Source: Dorea_A sp016295505
Lineage (GTDB): Bacteria; Bacillota; Clostridia; Lachnospirales; Lachnospiraceae
Assembly: GCF_039832105.1 (NCBI RefSeq)
Contig: NZ_JBDOHS010000003.1
Coordinates: 62,001-126,000 of the forward strand
Direction: 5' to 3'
DNA length: 64,000 bases
The notes beneath the pieces were generated by a model. That model worked only from the letters and a program-made list of their open reading frames with translations. It did not search any database and had not been told where the DNA came from. Every line of letters begins with the position of its first letter. Within the stretch, counting starts at the first letter, position 1. Below, piece by piece: positions 1 through 7,519 of this stretch. The translations under genes were made by a program, and so were the position numbers.

Positions 1-596
1 CTGCCCCGGAACAGTTTGGATTCTTTCAGACGGACAACCGGACCGACATCTACGCTCTTGGCATACTGGTCAATTATATGGTGACCGGAAAGTTTCCGGT
101 GGAACAGATGATATCCGGTGCTCTTTCCGATATTGTAAAAAAATGTACCTGTCTGGATCCGAAAGAACGCTATCAATCCGTGGAAGAATTAATGTCTGAT
201 CTACAGGCACATTTTCCAGCATTACCTCAGACTTCTGAAAAAACACCTGTGACTCACAGCTTTGTCCCGCCCGGTTTTCGAAGTCATACTCCCTGGAAGA
301 TGATCCTCTCCGTCATCGGTTATCTTCTCATTACTGATATTGCATTTTCCGTGGAAATGACCTCCAACGGCAGACCTGTAACCGGAACTCTTCTGCGCCT
401 TGAACAGGGTGTCATATGGATCTCCCAACTCATACTGGTGGGACTCATCTTTAATTACCGGGGCTTCCGGCACAGATTCCCTCTGGTCAGGAGTGACAGA
501 CCCGGGGTTCGAATCCTTGGATACATAATCGCAGAGTTCCTGTTATTGTTCCTTGCTGCAGCTATCTGTGCGTTGTTCGATCTTTCTCCATTGTAA
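1..596 (+). CDS. Membrane Ser/Thr protein kinase, C-terminal part (5' end outside window)
   Basis: The gene enters the window from the left; the open frame runs from base 3 without a start codon. It begins with the kinase APE motif (A-P-E-Q) followed by the D-I-Y-A-L-G segment of subdomain IX and the D-P-x-x-R-Y arginine of subdomain XI, so this is the C-lobe of a Hanks-type kinase. After a short Pro-rich linker come three hydrophobic segments, roughly at window bases 295-350, 405-455 and 510-585, so the kinase is membrane-anchored by a C-terminal bundle. No PASTA repeats follow, unlike PrkC. A gene for a membrane-anchored duplicated-domain protein starts 100 bases downstream on the same strand and could be cotranscribed. 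The substrate is unknown. Confidence 0.85.
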   Translation, partial: APEQFGFFQTDNRTDIYALGILVNYMVTGKFPVEQMISGALSDIVKKCTCLDPKERYQSVEELMSDLQAHFPALPQTSEKTPVTHSFVPPGFRSHTPWKMILSVIGYLLITDIAFSVEMTSNGRPVTGTLLRLEQGVIWISQLILVGLIFNYRGFRHRFPLVRSDRPGVRILGYIIAEFLLLFLAAAICALFDLSPL

Positions 597-697
597 GTGT
601 ATGCTGCCGGCATACCAATTCCTGTATCACATCCTGTAGAGTAAAAGGAGAATAACACCATCAATGCTCCTTTGCTGATGGAAATGGAGGAAAGGCT

Positions 698-1429
698 ATG
701 AATAACAACAAAAAAAAGACAGGAAAATTAAAATGGATCATCATTGGAATCGTCGTACTGATCATCATCGCTGTCGGAATGAGCGGCAATTCTGATAAAA
801 GCTCATCCGAGAGCTCTGAAAGCACAAAATCCGACAGCAGTCAGACATCGGATACGGAAAAAGACACCCTTCCGGAAGTCATCGAAGAACACTATGAAAT
901 AGATCTGACTGCCGGAAACTATACAGCAGGCATCGATCTCCCGGTCGGCACTTACAATCTGACCGCCACCGCCGGATCCGGGAACGTTTCCTCATCCAAT
1001 ATGTACAACGGCGGCCTGAATGAGATCATGGGGTTGGAAAATGACGGGTACAATCAGCAAACCTTCAATGGTCTGAAGATGGAAGAAGGCGTCATATTAT
1101 CTCTTGGCGGTGATGTGACGATCCATCTGGTCTCCGATAATGCAAGGACACAGGAAGTAACTCCCAGAAGTCCGTCCGAAGGATCGCCTGTAGATCTGCA
1201 GCCCGGCAATTATACCGCAGGAACAGATTTCCCTGCCGGTACTTACAACATCATCGCAACCGGACCTTCCGGAAACGTCTCTTCATCTAATATGTATGAC
1301 GAAGGGCTGAACGAGATTATGGGAACGGATGGATTTGGGATTGCCCAGTACAACAATGCCCGCCTGGATGACAAAGTGACGCTGGAAATCTCCGGAACCA
1401 GCGTACAACTTGTACCGGTCGGCGAATAA
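698..1429 (+). CDS. Membrane-anchored protein with two tandem copies of an ~80-residue domain
   Basis: The protein has 243 residues and the start follows a good GGAGG site. Residues 1-12 are Lys/Asn-rich, 13-30 form one hydrophobic helix, and 31-60 are a Ser/Thr/Asp-rich linker, so it is an N-terminally anchored, outward-facing protein. Residues about 70-150 and 165-243 are two homologous copies of one domain. Both share D-L-x-x-G-N-Y-T-A-G, P-x-G-T-Y-N, S-G-N-V-S-S-S-N-M-Y and G-L-N-E-I-M-G. I do not recognise a named family; similar AG-Y/PAGTYN motifs occur in Firmicute surface proteins. It directly follows the membrane kinase, which may hint at cell-surface signalling, but that is inference. 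Confidence 0.8.
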   Translation: MNNNKKKTGKLKWIIIGIVVLIIIAVGMSGNSDKSSSESSESTKSDSSQTSDTEKDTLPEVIEEHYEIDLTAGNYTAGIDLPVGTYNLTATAGSGNVSSSNMYNGGLNEIMGLENDGYNQQTFNGLKMEEGVILSLGGDVTIHLVSDNARTQEVTPRSPSEGSPVDLQPGNYTAGTDFPAGTYNIIATGPSGNVSSSNMYDEGLNEIMGTDGFGIAQYNNARLDDKVTLEISGTSVQLVPVGE

Positions 1430-1438
1430 CCAATATAA

Positions 1439-1468
1439 GGGGCAGCGCATCTTTTCGATGCCTGCCCC
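1439..1468. terminator. Hairpin between convergent genes
   Basis: GGGGCAG pairs with CTGCCCC around an inner GCATC/GATGC stem and a short T-rich loop. It lies 10 bases after the stop of the duplicated-domain gene and before the 3' end of the convergent membrane-protein gene. There is no long T-tract on either side, so it is a weak or Rho-assisted terminator at best. Confidence 0.55.
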
Positions 1469-1481
1469 GTAAAATTATCTC

Positions 1482-2372
1482 TTACTTTCTTGCATTTTTC
1501 ACGCGTTCTTTCAGTTCTTCCAGAATCTCTTTATGCAGCCTTGACTCCATTCCCGGGAATGCCTTTACCAGACGCTCTCCGACTCTGGTGCGGTTCTCTG
1601 CCATCTCTTCATAACGAACACGCAGTTCTTCCATATGTGCTTTGATCTCTTCCATGCGGGCTTTCTGCTCTTCCATGCGGGCTTTCTGCTCTTCCATACG
1701 TTCCCGAATGCCTTCACGCAGTTCTTCCGCAACAGAATCCAGCTGTTCCTTCCTCTCTTCCTTGAACTCCATCGTATCCATCACATTTTCGTAGATATTC
1801 TCTCCCACCTTGTCGGATAGCTCTCGAAGCTCTGCTGCAATCTTTTCCATCGCTTCCAGACGCCGGTTCATCTTCAGGATACCGGATGCAGTCACATACA
1901 GATCCGCAAACAATCCAATTCCCAGAATGATAATCAGAATCATTCCGACTGTAACAGGGATGAAAGACAGCCCTTTATGTATCACCGGATGAATCAGTTT
2001 TACGATCATTACACATGCAACACCCCAGACCAGAGAAAAGCTCAGGCATACATATCCGCCTATGTTAAGAGGACGATTGGAATAGTCCCACCATTTATGA
2101 TGGAAGATCTTATCCATAAGATATCCGGTAAATCCTTCGATCAATGTAACAAGTATCGTAGAGGACAGATATAATAAGAGCAGATGATCTTCCACCGGTG
2201 TCAGGAACTGCACCACGACACCGACTCCTATCCCATATACCGGACAGATCGGGCCATTTAAGAAGCCTCGATTGACAAATCTTCCCTGTTGAGTTGCCGC
2301 ATAGCCGACTTCCGTACACCATCCCAGGAAACCATATACAAAAAAGTAAAGCGCAAAAAAATAAAACTGCAT
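1482..2372 (-). CDS. CmpB-type membrane protein (putative ABC-transporter type IV family) with C-terminal coiled coil
   Basis: The protein has 296 residues; the ATG follows GGAG. The first about 165 residues carry around five hydrophobic segments with the family signature F-x-Y-G-F-L-G-W-C-x-E and N-R-G-F-L-N-G-P-I-C-P-V-Y-G-x-G (PF06541, putative ABC transporter permease). Residues about 170-290 are a long charged coiled coil including five near-identical heptads of the type R-M-E-E-Q-K-A, encoded by 21-base DNA repeats. No ATPase gene is near, so the transporter label is family-level only. The coiled coil probably makes it an oligomer or scaffold at the inner face of the membrane. Confidence is high for the family and low for the function. 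Confidence 0.75.
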   Translation of the reverse strand: MQFYFFALYFFVYGFLGWCTEVGYAATQQGRFVNRGFLNGPICPVYGIGVGVVVQFLTPVEDHLLLLYLSSTILVTLIEGFTGYLMDKIFHHKWWDYSNRPLNIGGYVCLSFSLVWGVACVMIVKLIHPVIHKGLSFIPVTVGMILIIILGIGLFADLYVTASGILKMNRRLEAMEKIAAELRELSDKVGENIYENVMDTMEFKEERKEQLDSVAEELREGIRERMEEQKARMEEQKARMEEIKAHMEELRVRYEEMAENRTRVGERLVKAFPGMESRLHKEILEELKERVKNARK

Positions 2373-2562
2373 CTGTTAACACTCCTATACTTATTTCTAT
2401 ATTTAATAGTGTTATTATAATGGAAAACCTTTTATATCTCAACTTATAATCTCATATAAATCTAAAGATTTCCTTACGTCTTCGTGAACATTTTGTGATA
2501 TCTCTTGAGTCTTTTGACTAAACATTATACAATAGGAAACGTTTCAACAAGGAGGGACAGAC

Positions 2563-3342
2563 ATGAGCATGAGTAAAACAAAAAGAATTCATATAAAACC
2601 GAAAAAAGAACCTGATATTTTTGACGATGACTTTGAAGTAATCTATGAAGGCGAGCTTCCTGATATTTCCATAGAAGAAGATGACTATCGGGATGTCCTT
2701 CGCGGTTTATCCGATATTGATGATACCGATTATATTCGAAAAAACGATTATGATAAATACGTTACCGAGGCACTTAAGCGCTCCGGAAAGAAAGAAAAAA
2801 CTGACAGCAAACGTGGATGGAACCTGCATCTTCCTAACCTTGCAAAGCCGCTGGCAAGCATCGTGAAAGCAGGTGGGAAAGCATTGACCAGGACGGTTCA
2901 GCTGACGCTTCGTTCTGCAACTCTGATCCTGATTGCAATCATTACTTTTTTACTTAGCAAATGCTTCCTGGTTCACTCAAGTTCTCTTGGCAGCCTGGCT
3001 TCCATTGCCGAGACACAGGATCCCGTTATGATCTCTTATCTTCTGATTGCAGCAGCACTGATCCTTTATGAGGTCATCGCATTTTTTTCTGTTATATGCA
3101 CAAGTAACAGACGCGACCACAAGGGCACACGCTATGACTGCGGACGCGGACTCATGAGCTTTATTGTTATATATGCAGGCTCTGCACTTGCATACATGTT
3201 CTCCGGCCTGATTCCGCAAAGTCCGGCTCCATTATACGGTATTGGAACAGCTCTTCAGGTCTATGGATCTCTCAATCATATTCTTTTGCCGCTTTGCATT
3301 GCCGGTGTAATCAGCTGCATCATCCGCAGGTTTGTGCGATAG
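2563..3342 (+). CDS. Hypothetical integral membrane protein with acidic N-terminal domain
   Basis: The protein has 259 residues and starts with an AAGGAGG site 6 bases upstream of ATG. Residues 1-95 are hydrophilic and acidic (Asp/Glu clusters), then Lys-rich, with no signal peptide. Residues about 110-255 hold four hydrophobic segments, ending in a basic tail (R-R-F-V-R). I do not recognise the family. The gene stands alone on the plus strand between two minus-strand membrane-protein genes and shares the 190-base upstream region with the divergent CmpB-type gene. Confidence 0.65.
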   Translation: MSMSKTKRIHIKPKKEPDIFDDDFEVIYEGELPDISIEEDDYRDVLRGLSDIDDTDYIRKNDYDKYVTEALKRSGKKEKTDSKRGWNLHLPNLAKPLASIVKAGGKALTRTVQLTLRSATLILIAIITFLLSKCFLVHSSSLGSLASIAETQDPVMISYLLIAAALILYEVIAFFSVICTSNRRDHKGTRYDCGRGLMSFIVIYAGSALAYMFSGLIPQSPAPLYGIGTALQVYGSLNHILLPLCIAGVISCIIRRFVR

Positions 3343-3369
3343 CATCCTGCATAAAAGATGATCAAAACG

Positions 3370-3405
3370 AATCAGGGAATCCACACATCTGCGAATTCCC
3401 TGATT
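3370..3405. terminator. Bidirectional terminator-like hairpin
   Basis: An 11-base perfect stem (AATCAGGGAAT / ATTCCCTGATT) with a 14-base loop lies between convergent genes ending at 3342 and 3420. No strong T-tract is present. Confidence 0.6.
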
Positions 3406-3419
3406 ATCAGATCATATTC

Positions 3420-4283
3420 TTATTCTTCCTTCGACACCTCAACCGCCTCTTTTTCTGCCTGTTGCAGATAATCCGTACTCTTATTCTTCACCTGCGGTAT
3501 AAAACGTTTCGCGAATTTTCCTTTTCCTCTGTTCTTAACATAAAAATATCCGATAATCGAAAATACCACCGCTCCGATAAAATTAACAAACAGATCCTTC
3601 ATCGTATCCAGAAGACCGATATCCAGATATCCTCCAAGTCCAAGATCTTGCCCATTTACCGTTACACTCGTAATATTCCGGATCGAAGTCGGTGTATTTC
3701 CGCCGGTCGGATCCAGCATGACCGAAGAAATGCTGTTCAGGACCGTATCCTTCTGCATATCCAGTCCAAAGAACATATCCATACTACATTCAAAGAACTC
3801 CCACAGAACACCGATCGTCATAGAAAAACAAAAGGCAACAATTGCAAGAAACACCGGTGACAGCTGAAACGAAATCCGCTTGCTCCGATTCAGGATATCT
3901 GCCAGTGCAAACCCGATCGCAGCCATCAAAAAACCATTGATCGTATGAAGCACCGTATCCCAGAACGGAAACTTTATATAATAAGCCTGTATCTCCCCCA
4001 GAATCTCTGCTGCAAATATAAACAGCAGTATCGTAATCTCCAGTGCAGATGGCAGTTCTATCCTCAGGTTTACCTGGATAAAACTTGGAACAATAAATAA
4101 CAATAATGTGAGCACACACAGGAATACATTCTCATAATTTTTGTTAAATATCTGAAGAACCATCATCAATATCACAAGTGCCCGAAGCACCATGTATACG
4201 ATAAAAGAACTTCTGTGCTCCCGCATCTCCATCTTAATCGCACGTTTCATTATGTCTTTCTTCTTTTGAAATCTGCTCTTCAT
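3420..4283 (-). CDS. YjdF/DUF2238-type integral membrane protein
   Basis: The protein has 287 residues, with a GGGAG site 7 bases before ATG. It has a basic N-terminus, about six hydrophobic helices, and a Lys-rich cytoplasmic tail. The segment F-W-D-T-V-L-H-T-I-N-G-F followed further on by G-V-L-W-E-F-F-E is the hallmark of the YjdF/DUF2238 membrane family (D, H, W-E conserved in membrane). An extra extracytoplasmic loop sits between helices 5 and 6 (about residues 180-215). The function of the family is unknown. The gene is upstream of and convergent with the hypothetical membrane protein at 2563, and lies just downstream of the suf pair on the same strand. Confidence 0.7.
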   Translation of the reverse strand: MKSRFQKKKDIMKRAIKMEMREHRSSFIVYMVLRALVILMMVLQIFNKNYENVFLCVLTLLLFIVPSFIQVNLRIELPSALEITILLFIFAAEILGEIQAYYIKFPFWDTVLHTINGFLMAAIGFALADILNRSKRISFQLSPVFLAIVAFCFSMTIGVLWEFFECSMDMFFGLDMQKDTVLNSISSVMLDPTGGNTPTSIRNITSVTVNGQDLGLGGYLDIGLLDTMKDLFVNFIGAVVFSIIGYFYVKNRGKGKFAKRFIPQVKNKSTDYLQQAEKEAVEVSKEE

Positions 4284-4317
4284 TCTATCTCCCTGTCACA
4301 ATATAATGGTGATCTGT

Positions 4318-5244
4318 CTAGTTCAGGAAATTTTCAATGATTACCGCTTCTGCTTCTTCTTCTGTCATTCCCAGTGTACGAAGCTTTACCAGCTGCTCAT
4401 CATTGATTCTTCCGATTGCAGCCTCGTGAATGATTGCTGCATCCAGGTGCCTTGCATTAATCTCCGGAATCGAACTCACTTCTGCATGGTCCATAATAAT
4501 GGAATCACACTGTACATGCGCATGACAGCTTGCATTGCCGATCGCCTTTGGATGAAATACCTGTCTGGATTCCCCCTTGGCAACGGATCTTGATACAATC
4601 TGCGCTGAGCTTCCGTCACCATTCAATTCGATGGCCATATTGGACCTGGCAGACTGCTTATCGTGTGTCATGAGCTTCTCAACCACATACAGCTTTGCAC
4701 CTGCTGCCAGCTTAACTTCTGTCTCACGATGCGTAGAATCCACCCCTCTGATCTGAGCGGTATCCATAGTAAACACTGCACCTTCTTCCAGATAGATCTG
4801 TGTCACCGGATTCAATACTCTTGCCCCGGTACCTTCCCCTTCTCCGTAGTGTTTTTCTTCATAGCGCACATTCGCATTTTTCCCTACGTGAAATGCATGA
4901 ATTCCATCGTGACGGCTTTCATTACATCCACTGTTATGAATTCCACATCCGGCAACGATCGTTACATCTGCACCTTCTTCTATATAAAAATCGTTATATA
5001 CGACATCCGTCATTCCGGACGCATCAACCACAACCGGAATATGCACCTGTTCTCCGTTCGTCTTTCCGTCGATAAATATATCTATTCCGGACTTCTCCGT
5101 TTTCTTTTTAATCTTGACATGTTCACTGTCTCCATGACACAAAGCGATTCCATTGTGCCGCAGATTAAACGCGCCCGTCTGTTTAAAACCAGAGGCATCG
5201 ATCTGACGCAGCACCTGTTCTGTAATTCTGTCTAAATCTGTCAT
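4318..5244 (-). CDS. SufB/SufD-family Fe-S scaffold protein, short (SmsB-like)
   Basis: The protein has 308 residues, far shorter than SufB (about 470) or SufD (about 420). Essentially only the beta-helix core and C-terminal helices are present. The C-terminal part carries Q-C-D-S (Cys246, matching the SufB scaffold cysteine) and H-E at 273-274 (matching SufB His433-Glu434), followed by the conserved E-Q-L and a final helical domain. By established family knowledge it partners the SufC ATPase in assembling Fe-S clusters in the cytosol. It starts 13 bases after the sufC stop, so the two form an operon. No sufS, sufU or second SufB/D gene is next to it, which fits a minimal SufBC-type machine. 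Equating it with SmsB rather than SufD is inference. Confidence 0.85.
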   Translation of the reverse strand: MTDLDRITEQVLRQIDASGFKQTGAFNLRHNGIALCHGDSEHVKIKKKTEKSGIDIFIDGKTNGEQVHIPVVVDASGMTDVVYNDFYIEEGADVTIVAGCGIHNSGCNESRHDGIHAFHVGKNANVRYEEKHYGEGEGTGARVLNPVTQIYLEEGAVFTMDTAQIRGVDSTHRETEVKLAAGAKLYVVEKLMTHDKQSARSNMAIELNGDGSSAQIVSRSVAKGESRQVFHPKAIGNASCHAHVQCDSIIMDHAEVSSIPEINARHLDAAIIHEAAIGRINDEQLVKLRTLGMTEEEAEAVIIENFLN

Positions 5245-5257
5245 TGTCTCACACCTC

Positions 5258-5980
5258 CTATATTCTGTCCAGGCAGGAATATCTCTCGCCCTTATCCATC
5301 AAGGTCGGCAAAATCTCATCCTTTGGCCCGATTGCACCGATATTTCCATCTTCAATCACCATGATCCGATCTGCCATCTGAATAATTCTCTCCTGATGGG
5401 AGATCAGAATCAGACTTTCTTCCTTCGCACCATGGATCTTTTCAAACTGCTGGATCAGCATAGAAAAGCTCCACAGATCAATTCCCGCTTCCGGCTCATC
5501 AAAAATACACAGCTTATGTTTCTTAGCCAGAACCGTTGCGATCTCCAGACGCTTCATCTCTCCTCCGGACAAGGTTCCGTCTACTTCACGATCAATATAT
5601 TCTCTCGCACACAGTCCCACACTGCTAAGCATCTGGCAGCATTCTCCCTCCTCCAGAGAGCGTCCTGCAGCAAGAGACAGCAGTTTTTTCACAGTCATTC
5701 CCTTGAATCTTGGAGGCTGCTGAAAAGCAAATCCGATTCCTGCATTTGCTCTGTGATTGACATCGTAAGAGGTAATGTCTTCTCCGTCCAGAATGATCCT
5801 TCCTTCATCCGCTTCCTCAATTCCCATCAGAACTTTGGCAAGCGTAGACTTGCCGCCACCATTCGGTCCCGTGATCACCAGCATCTCGCCGTCTTTCACG
5901 TCAAAACTGATACCTTTCACAATACTTCTCTCTATTCCGTTTTCATTCACTTTGAATGTCAGATTCTTCACTTCAAGCAT
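5258..5980 (-). CDS. sufC: SufC-type ABC ATPase of the SUF machinery
   Basis: The protein has 240 residues, the usual SufC length. The Walker A motif is G-P-N-G-G-G-K-S-T, the signature is L-S-G-G-E-M-K-R, Walker B ends in C-I-F-D-E-P-E-A-G-I-D, and the H-loop is I-S-H-Q. The D-E-P-E-A-G-I-D segment and the absence of any membrane domain match SufC rather than an importer ATPase. It drives conformational change of the SufB-like scaffold encoded just downstream. ATG follows GGAG with a 10-base gap. A promoter is visible upstream (6034-6062). Confidence 0.9.
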   Translation of the reverse strand: MLEVKNLTFKVNENGIERSIVKGISFDVKDGEMLVITGPNGGGKSTLAKVLMGIEEADEGRIILDGEDITSYDVNHRANAGIGFAFQQPPRFKGMTVKKLLSLAAGRSLEEGECCQMLSSVGLCAREYIDREVDGTLSGGEMKRLEIATVLAKKHKLCIFDEPEAGIDLWSFSMLIQQFEKIHGAKEESLILISHQERIIQMADRIMVIEDGNIGAIGPKDEILPTLMDKGERYSCLDRI

Positions 5981-6033
5981 ATCCGATATTCTCCTTTTCT
6001 CTTATGTTTACTTCTCACATACAGATACTCTAC

Positions 6034-6062
6034 ATTATAATCTGTTTTTAATATTCACGCAA
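6034..6062 (-). promoter_or_regulatory. Promoter of the suf pair
   Basis: On the minus strand, TTGCGT (6057-6062), a 17-base spacer and a perfect TATAAT (6034-6039) lie about 55 bases upstream of the sufC start. Confidence 0.6.
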
Positions 6063-6090
6063 CCGGATATATGCGATATACAATAAATGA

Positions 6091-6119
6091 TTGACAATTC
6101 GACTTTTTAATGATAATCT
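6091..6119 (+). promoter_or_regulatory. Promoter of tRNA-Leu
   Basis: A perfect TTGACA (6091-6096), a 17-base spacer and TAATCT (6114-6119) sit about 29 bases before the tRNA 5' end. Confidence 0.7.
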
Positions 6120-6147
6120 AATAAAGCGTATTAAGACAATACGTTTT

Positions 6148-6228
6148 GCGGATGTGGCGGAATTGGCAGACGCGCCAGACTTAGGATCTGGTGCCCTCGG
6201 CGTGCAGGTTCAAGTCCTGTCATCCGCA
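6148..6228 (+). tRNA. tRNA-Leu (anticodon TAG)
   Basis: GCGGATG pairs with CATCCGC in the acceptor stem. The anticodon arm is CCAGA-CTTAGGA-TCTGG, giving TAG; the variable arm is long and the T-arm contains GGTTCAAGTCC. CCA is not encoded. It is 81 nt and alone on the plus strand, with its own promoter and terminator. Confidence 0.95.
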
Positions 6229-6235
6229 TGAAAGT

Positions 6236-6273
6236 CTTATCCTTACGGTCTTCAGGGGGATGGGGCTTTTTTT
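6236..6273 (+). terminator. Terminator of tRNA-Leu
   Basis: CTTATCC pairs (with G-U pairs) with GGATGGG and is followed by C and seven T (6267-6273), just after the tRNA-Leu gene. Confidence 0.5.
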
Positions 6274-6291
6274 CTTTCCCGGAAAATGAAC

Positions 6292-6324
6292 AAAAAAAAT
6301 CCGGGGATTCTCCATCCACGGATT
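6292..6324 (-). terminator. Terminator of the six-tRNA operon
   Basis: On the minus strand, AATCCGTGG pairs with CCCCGGATT with one mismatch and is followed by a run of T (complement of 6292-6297), 10 bases after tRNA-Lys. Confidence 0.65.
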
Positions 6325-6333
6325 CATATTCAA

Positions 6334-6406
6334 TGAGCGTGCGGGGATTCGAACCCCGGACAACTTGATTAAAAGTCAAGTGCTCTACCGACTGAGCTAC
6401 ACGCCC
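6334..6406 (-). tRNA. tRNA-Lys (anticodon TTT)
   Basis: Acceptor GGGCGTG/CACGCTC; anticodon loop CTTTTAA flanked by CTTGA/TCAAG gives TTT. The T-arm contains GGTTCGAATCC. 73 nt, no encoded CCA; last gene of the tRNA operon. Confidence 0.96.
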
Positions 6407-6413
6407 ATAATAC

Positions 6414-6485
6414 CTGGGCTAGTTGGATTCGAACCAACGAATGCAGGAGTCAAAGTCCTGTGCCTTACCGCTTGGCGATAGCCCA
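6414..6485 (-). tRNA. tRNA-Gln (anticodon TTG)
   Basis: Acceptor TGGGCTA/TAGCCCA; anticodon arm CAGGA-CTTTGAC-TCCTG gives TTG. 72 nt. It has the U1-A72 acceptor start typical of tRNA-Gln. Confidence 0.95.
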
Positions 6486-6499
6486 ATAAAAGAAAAAAA

Positions 6500-6574
6500 G
6501 GTGGGTAAAGGGACTCGAACCCTTGATATCCAGAACCACAATCTGGCGCGCTAACCAACTGCACCATACCCACC
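6500..6574 (-). tRNA. tRNA-His (anticodon GTG)
   Basis: Anticodon arm CCAGA-TTGTGGT-TCTGG gives GTG. The extra 5' G (position -1, base 6574) pairs with the C73 complement at 6500, the identity element of tRNA-His. 75 nt including G-1. Confidence 0.95.
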
Positions 6575-6640
6575 ATATATATTACTTATCGAACTATCTT
6601 GTCCAACTAAGTACCACCTTATTCAATTGTGTGGTTCTAA

Positions 6641-6714
6641 CGAGCCTGGGGGGATTCGAACCCTCGACCTACGGCTTAGAAGGCCGTTGCTCTATCCAGC
6701 TGAGCTACAGACTC
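6641..6714 (-). tRNA. tRNA-Arg (anticodon TCT)
   Basis: Acceptor GAGTCTG/CAGGCTC with one G-U pair; anticodon loop CTTCTAA between ACGGC and GCCGT gives TCT. 74 nt. Confidence 0.95.
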
Positions 6715-6766
6715 ATAAGACTAGCTCCTTAGAACTATCTATCTTAAAGCTTAAAGGCTTTAAGAA

Positions 6767-6837
6767 AGCGGGTGATGGGAATCGAACCCACGTATCCAGC
6801 TTGGAAGGCTGGTGTTCTACCATTGAACTACACCCGC
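6767..6837 (-). tRNA. tRNA-Gly (anticodon TCC)
   Basis: Acceptor GCGGGTG/CACCCGC; anticodon arm CCAGC-CTTCCAA-GCTGG gives TCC. 71 nt. Confidence 0.95.
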
Positions 6838-6845
6838 ATATCAGA

Positions 6846-6920
<75 letters not shown>

Positions 6921-6966
6921 GTTTTAATTTTCATGTCACACTGTTCTTTTCCGTGGCACATGACTT

Positions 6967-6995
6967 ATTATATCCGAACCCACTCAGCTTGTCAA
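6967..6995 (-). promoter_or_regulatory. Consensus promoter of the six-tRNA operon
   Basis: On the minus strand a perfect TTGACA (6990-6995), a 17-base spacer and a perfect TATAAT (6967-6972) lie about 47 bases upstream of tRNA-Pro. It is one of the best sigma-A promoters in the window, as expected for stable RNA. Confidence 0.85.
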
Positions 6996-7032
6996 CAACT
7001 TTTTTTATAAATTTTTCTTTTTTGATTTTCCC

Positions 7033-7512
7033 CTATAAATACTCCTGGGATACCTCTACACGTCCCTGGTCATCAATATGCATTAACATATAGCTCGGCC
7101 GTCTCCCCTCCTGTCTCGGATAGGACATGCTTCCCGGATTCAGGATCAGCAGATTCTCATCTTTTCTGCATGATGGTCTGTGGGTATGCCCATACATTAC
7201 AATGTCTGCATCCCTCTCTTTTGCTTCCTGTATCAGACGTTCCTCTCCCATAGACACATAATATGCATGCCCGTGGGTAATGAATATATGGTATCCCTCT
7301 ACCATAAGCTCATCCTCTGCCGGTAAATCCGAAAAGAAATCATTATTTCCACGCACAAAATACGTCGGACATTCTGCGAGAGCGGCAATATAATCATCTC
7401 CGCCTTCTACGTCTCCCAGATGAATCAGCATATCAAACGGGCGTTCTTTTTCAATCGCCTTTTCCAGATTTCTGTGCTGCCTGTGTGTATCACTTACAAT
7501 CAGTATTTTCAT
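7033..7512 (-). CDS. YfcE/MJ0936-family metallophosphoesterase
   Basis: The protein has 159 residues, the normal size for this compact family. All calcineurin-like metal motifs are visible in order: S-D-T-H near residue 8, G-D-V-E-G-G-D-D near 34, G-N-N-D near 56, H-G-H near 81, and G-H-T-H near 108. The family hydrolyses phosphodiesters in vitro with Mn2+; the physiological substrate is not established. Its start lies 7 bases from the stop of rdgB, so the two are cotranscribed, as is common in Firmicutes. Confidence 0.9.
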   Translation of the reverse strand: MKILIVSDTHRQHRNLEKAIEKERPFDMLIHLGDVEGGDDYIAALAECPTYFVRGNNDFFSDLPAEDELMVEGYHIFITHGHAYYVSMGEERLIQEAKERDADIVMYGHTHRPSCRKDENLLILNPGSMSYPRQEGRRPSYMLMHIDDQGRVEVSQEYL

Positions 7513-7519
7513 ATGGACC

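Noticed and set aside
2500..2540. Promoter for the plus-strand membrane protein at 2563 (TATACA near 2526)
   Set aside because: The -10 is acceptable but the -35 is poor and the spacing uncertain; not strong enough to list.
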